Shown here in pieces: positions 38,504 through 39,620 of a stretch of DNA of 39,620 nucleotides. The DNA is taken from positions 1 through 39,620 of the forward strand of contig JAGWAN010000016.1 in assembly GCA_021296345.1 (NCBI GenBank). Reading direction: 5' to 3'. How positions within the stretch are numbered: position 1 is the stretch's first letter; the number at the start of each line of letters is the position of its first letter. A program made the translations under genes and the position numbers. This DNA is from Acidimicrobiia bacterium. GTDB lineage: Bacteria > Actinomycetota > Acidimicrobiia > Spongiisociales > Spongiisociaceae. The notes under the pieces were generated by a model, which did no database searches, was not told where the DNA came from, and saw nothing but the letters and a program-made list of their open reading frames with translations.

Positions 38504-39433
38504 ATGGCCCCTTTGGAAGGGCCGCGTGAGCGCGGATGGCTGTCCGGTACGGCGAGAGACCAGCACCAGAACCAGAATGGTGAGCACCGCCGGGAACATT
38601 CCGACGATGCTCGCGGTGGTGCCTACCACGATTCCTAGCGTCTTCCACTGCAGGACGGTGGCAGATACCAAGCCGAACACCATCGCGCCGGCCATCACGC
38701 CAACGGGCCGCCATGCGCCGAAGTAGACCAGTGCGATGGCGATGAACCCATGCCCGTTGGTGAGGTTCTGCTGGAAGATCCCCAACTCGAGGGCCAGGGC
38801 ACCGCCGGCGAGACCTGCCATGGCGTTGCCCACGAAGATCGTGACGTAGCGGGTCCGGTCGACGCTGACCCCCAGGCTGTCGGCAGCCTCCGGCGTCTCC
38901 CCCACCGCCCTGACGTTCAGTCCGAACGGGGTCCGGTTCATGACGAACCAGAGCGCCGGAACCAGCAGGAAGGCCGTGTAGACAAGGATGTTCTGATGGA
39001 AAAGGACCTCCCCCACCAATGGAAGATCTCCCAGTAGAGGCACGGCCACATCCCCGAGACCGTCGATGGGCGTGGGTGTTCCGACCTGCTTCTGGAACAG
39101 GAGGTCGCTCAGACCCAGACCGAAGATGAAGATGCCGATGCCGCTGATGCCCTGCTCCGCTTTGAGGGCAATCGTCACCACCCCGTACACGATCCCCATC
39201 ACGCCGCCCACTACCAAGCTGACCAGGATCCCGAGCACGACGCTGTCCGTGCGAAGGGTTGCGTAGTAGGCGCCGTAGGCGCCGAGGAGCATGACTCCCT
39301 CCACCCCCAGGTTGAGCACCCCGCTGCGCTGGCCGAGGGTCTCGCCCAAGGCTGCCAGCAGGAACGGCGTGGCAAGCCGGATCGCGGAGGCAACGGTCGC
39401 CAGCAGGACCGAGACGGTCAGGAACTCGGTCAC
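38501..39433 (-). CDS. ABC transporter permease, BMP/nucleoside type (YufQ-like)
   Basis: A 310-aa inner-membrane permease of the BPD_transp_2 family with about eight to ten helices. Supporting blocks are TPFLLAALGETLGQRSGVLNLGVEGVMLLGA at the N terminus, GISGIGIFIFGLGLSDLLF, the cytoplasmic PFGLNVRAVGETPEAADSLG loop typical of nucleoside and branched-chain-type permeases, and NGHGFIAIALVYFGAWRP. GTG 39433 overlaps the stop of the preceding permease gene (GTGA). Its own stop TAG lies at the edge of the inserted repeat, so the last one or two residues may derive from the insertion. Confidence 0.92.
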   Translation of the reverse strand: MTEFLTVSVLLATVASAIRLATPFLLAALGETLGQRSGVLNLGVEGVMLLGAYGAYYATLRTDSVVLGILVSLVVGGVMGIVYGVVTIALKAEQGISGIGIFIFGLGLSDLLFQKQVGTPTPIDGLGDVAVPLLGDLPLVGEVLFHQNILVYTAFLLVPALWFVMNRTPFGLNVRAVGETPEAADSLGVSVDRTRYVTIFVGNAMAGLAGGALALELGIFQQNLTNGHGFIAIALVYFGAWRPVGVMAGAMVFGLVSATVLQWKTLGIVVGTTASIVGMFPAVLTILVLVLVSRRTGQPSALTRPFQRGH

Positions 39434-39620
39434 GGAGGATCTGCCCTTTTGAGCGCTGAGTCACTCTCCGCCGCCGCGGCACCGGACTCATCCGCCCGCT
39501 CGGATATCCGGGCAGCTGCTTGTGCCAAACGGACCCGGGCTTGGATGCTTCCTACGACGAAGACCACCACCAAACCGTTCAGGGCCAGGATCAATGCAGC
39601 GGGGACCTGCACGGCTTTTT
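39430..39620 (-). CDS. ABC transporter permease, BMP/nucleoside type (YufP-like), C-terminal part only
   Basis: The frame runs in from beyond the right edge. The visible C-terminal residues (about 63 codons) show one membrane helix, VPAALILALNGLVVVFVVGS, followed by a charged tail ending SALKRADPP. This matches the end of YufP-type permeases, and the gene order permease-permease-ATPase supports it. Its stop overlaps the next permease start (GTGA). The binding lipoprotein is expected further to the right, outside the window. Confidence 0.75.
   Translation of the reverse strand, partial: KAVQVPAALILALNGLVVVFVVGSIQARVRLAQAAARISERADESGAAAAESDSALKRADPP

Noticed and set aside
38298..39491. 397-codon minus-strand frame through the repeat and permease gene
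   Set aside because: Out of frame with the clear permease. The tail 'HVPSTPIRIRPLQPRHC' recurs at copy A only because both frames read the shared DNA repeat.
1..39620. CRISPR arrays, tRNA or rRNA genes, integrases and complete insertion sequences
   Set aside because: Reading both strands showed no regularly spaced direct repeats, no cloverleaf with a CCA-type end, and no transposase or integrase motifs.

Overview
The window is a GC-rich, densely packed stretch of about 39.6 kb from a bacterial chromosome. A high-GC actinobacterial host, probably near the Acidimicrobiia, is the best guess. The reasons are the many GTG starts, the frequent 4-base GTGA/ATGA stop-start overlaps, TANNNT -10 boxes with one apparently leaderless gene, and S-layer-homology repeats of the 'FCPDxxVxRAQxAxFLxRAL' type. 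This placement is inferred from style, not from a marker gene. No rRNA, tRNA, CRISPR array, integrase or complete insertion sequence was seen.

Layout. (1) 163-6106: an HSL-type esterase, a nitroreductase, two tandem EamA-type exporters on the minus strand, a YeiH-type putative sulfate exporter and a LysR regulator. (2) 6322-25378: sixteen consecutive minus-strand genes. Read in transcription order they are an HpaB-type flavin monooxygenase and its flavin reductase, a LigB-type extradiol dioxygenase, a GalB-type (PIG-L fold) 4-oxalomesaconate hydratase candidate, hydantoinase/oxoprolinase A and B, a complete five-gene Dpp/Opp-type ABC importer, a secreted PBP4-LRR-SLH fusion, an amidohydrolase, two SDR dehydrogenases and an Asp/Glu-racemase-family enzyme. 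(3) 25593-28147, divergent: a LigJ-like amidohydrolase, an M24 metallohydrolase and a RidA-family protein, followed by a second racemase-family gene on the minus strand. (4) 29107-36727: a nucleotidyltransferase remnant, a DUF1697 protein, an iron-type ABC binding protein and permease, an OsmC-family gene behind a SAM-I riboswitch, a run of very small genes, and an alkyl-DHAP-synthase-like flavoprotein. (5) 36766-39620: an ABC importer of the BMP/nucleoside type that runs off the right edge.

How the genes may work together. The core reads as a catabolic island. The HpaB/HpaC pair would hydroxylate an aromatic or N-heteroaromatic ring, the LigB-type enzyme would open it, and GalB-type and LigJ-type hydratases would act on a 4-oxalomesaconate-like product. 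Hydantoinase, racemase, M24 and RidA genes suggest that the substrate or its products carry amide or imine nitrogen, and the ABC importer would supply the substrate. The two arms diverge from a 214-bp intergenic region with two face-to-face promoters. Each promoter has a copy of the 12-bp element GATTTCSGAATC exactly 4 bp upstream of its -35 box.

The most unusual signals are this symmetric divergent control region, a double leader (SAM-I riboswitch plus a Cys-codon-containing upstream ORF that overlaps a stem-loop) ahead of an OsmC-like gene, a dispersed repeat of about 203 bp present in two copies about 86% identical, and the PBP4-LRR-SLH fusion coupled to the peptide importer.
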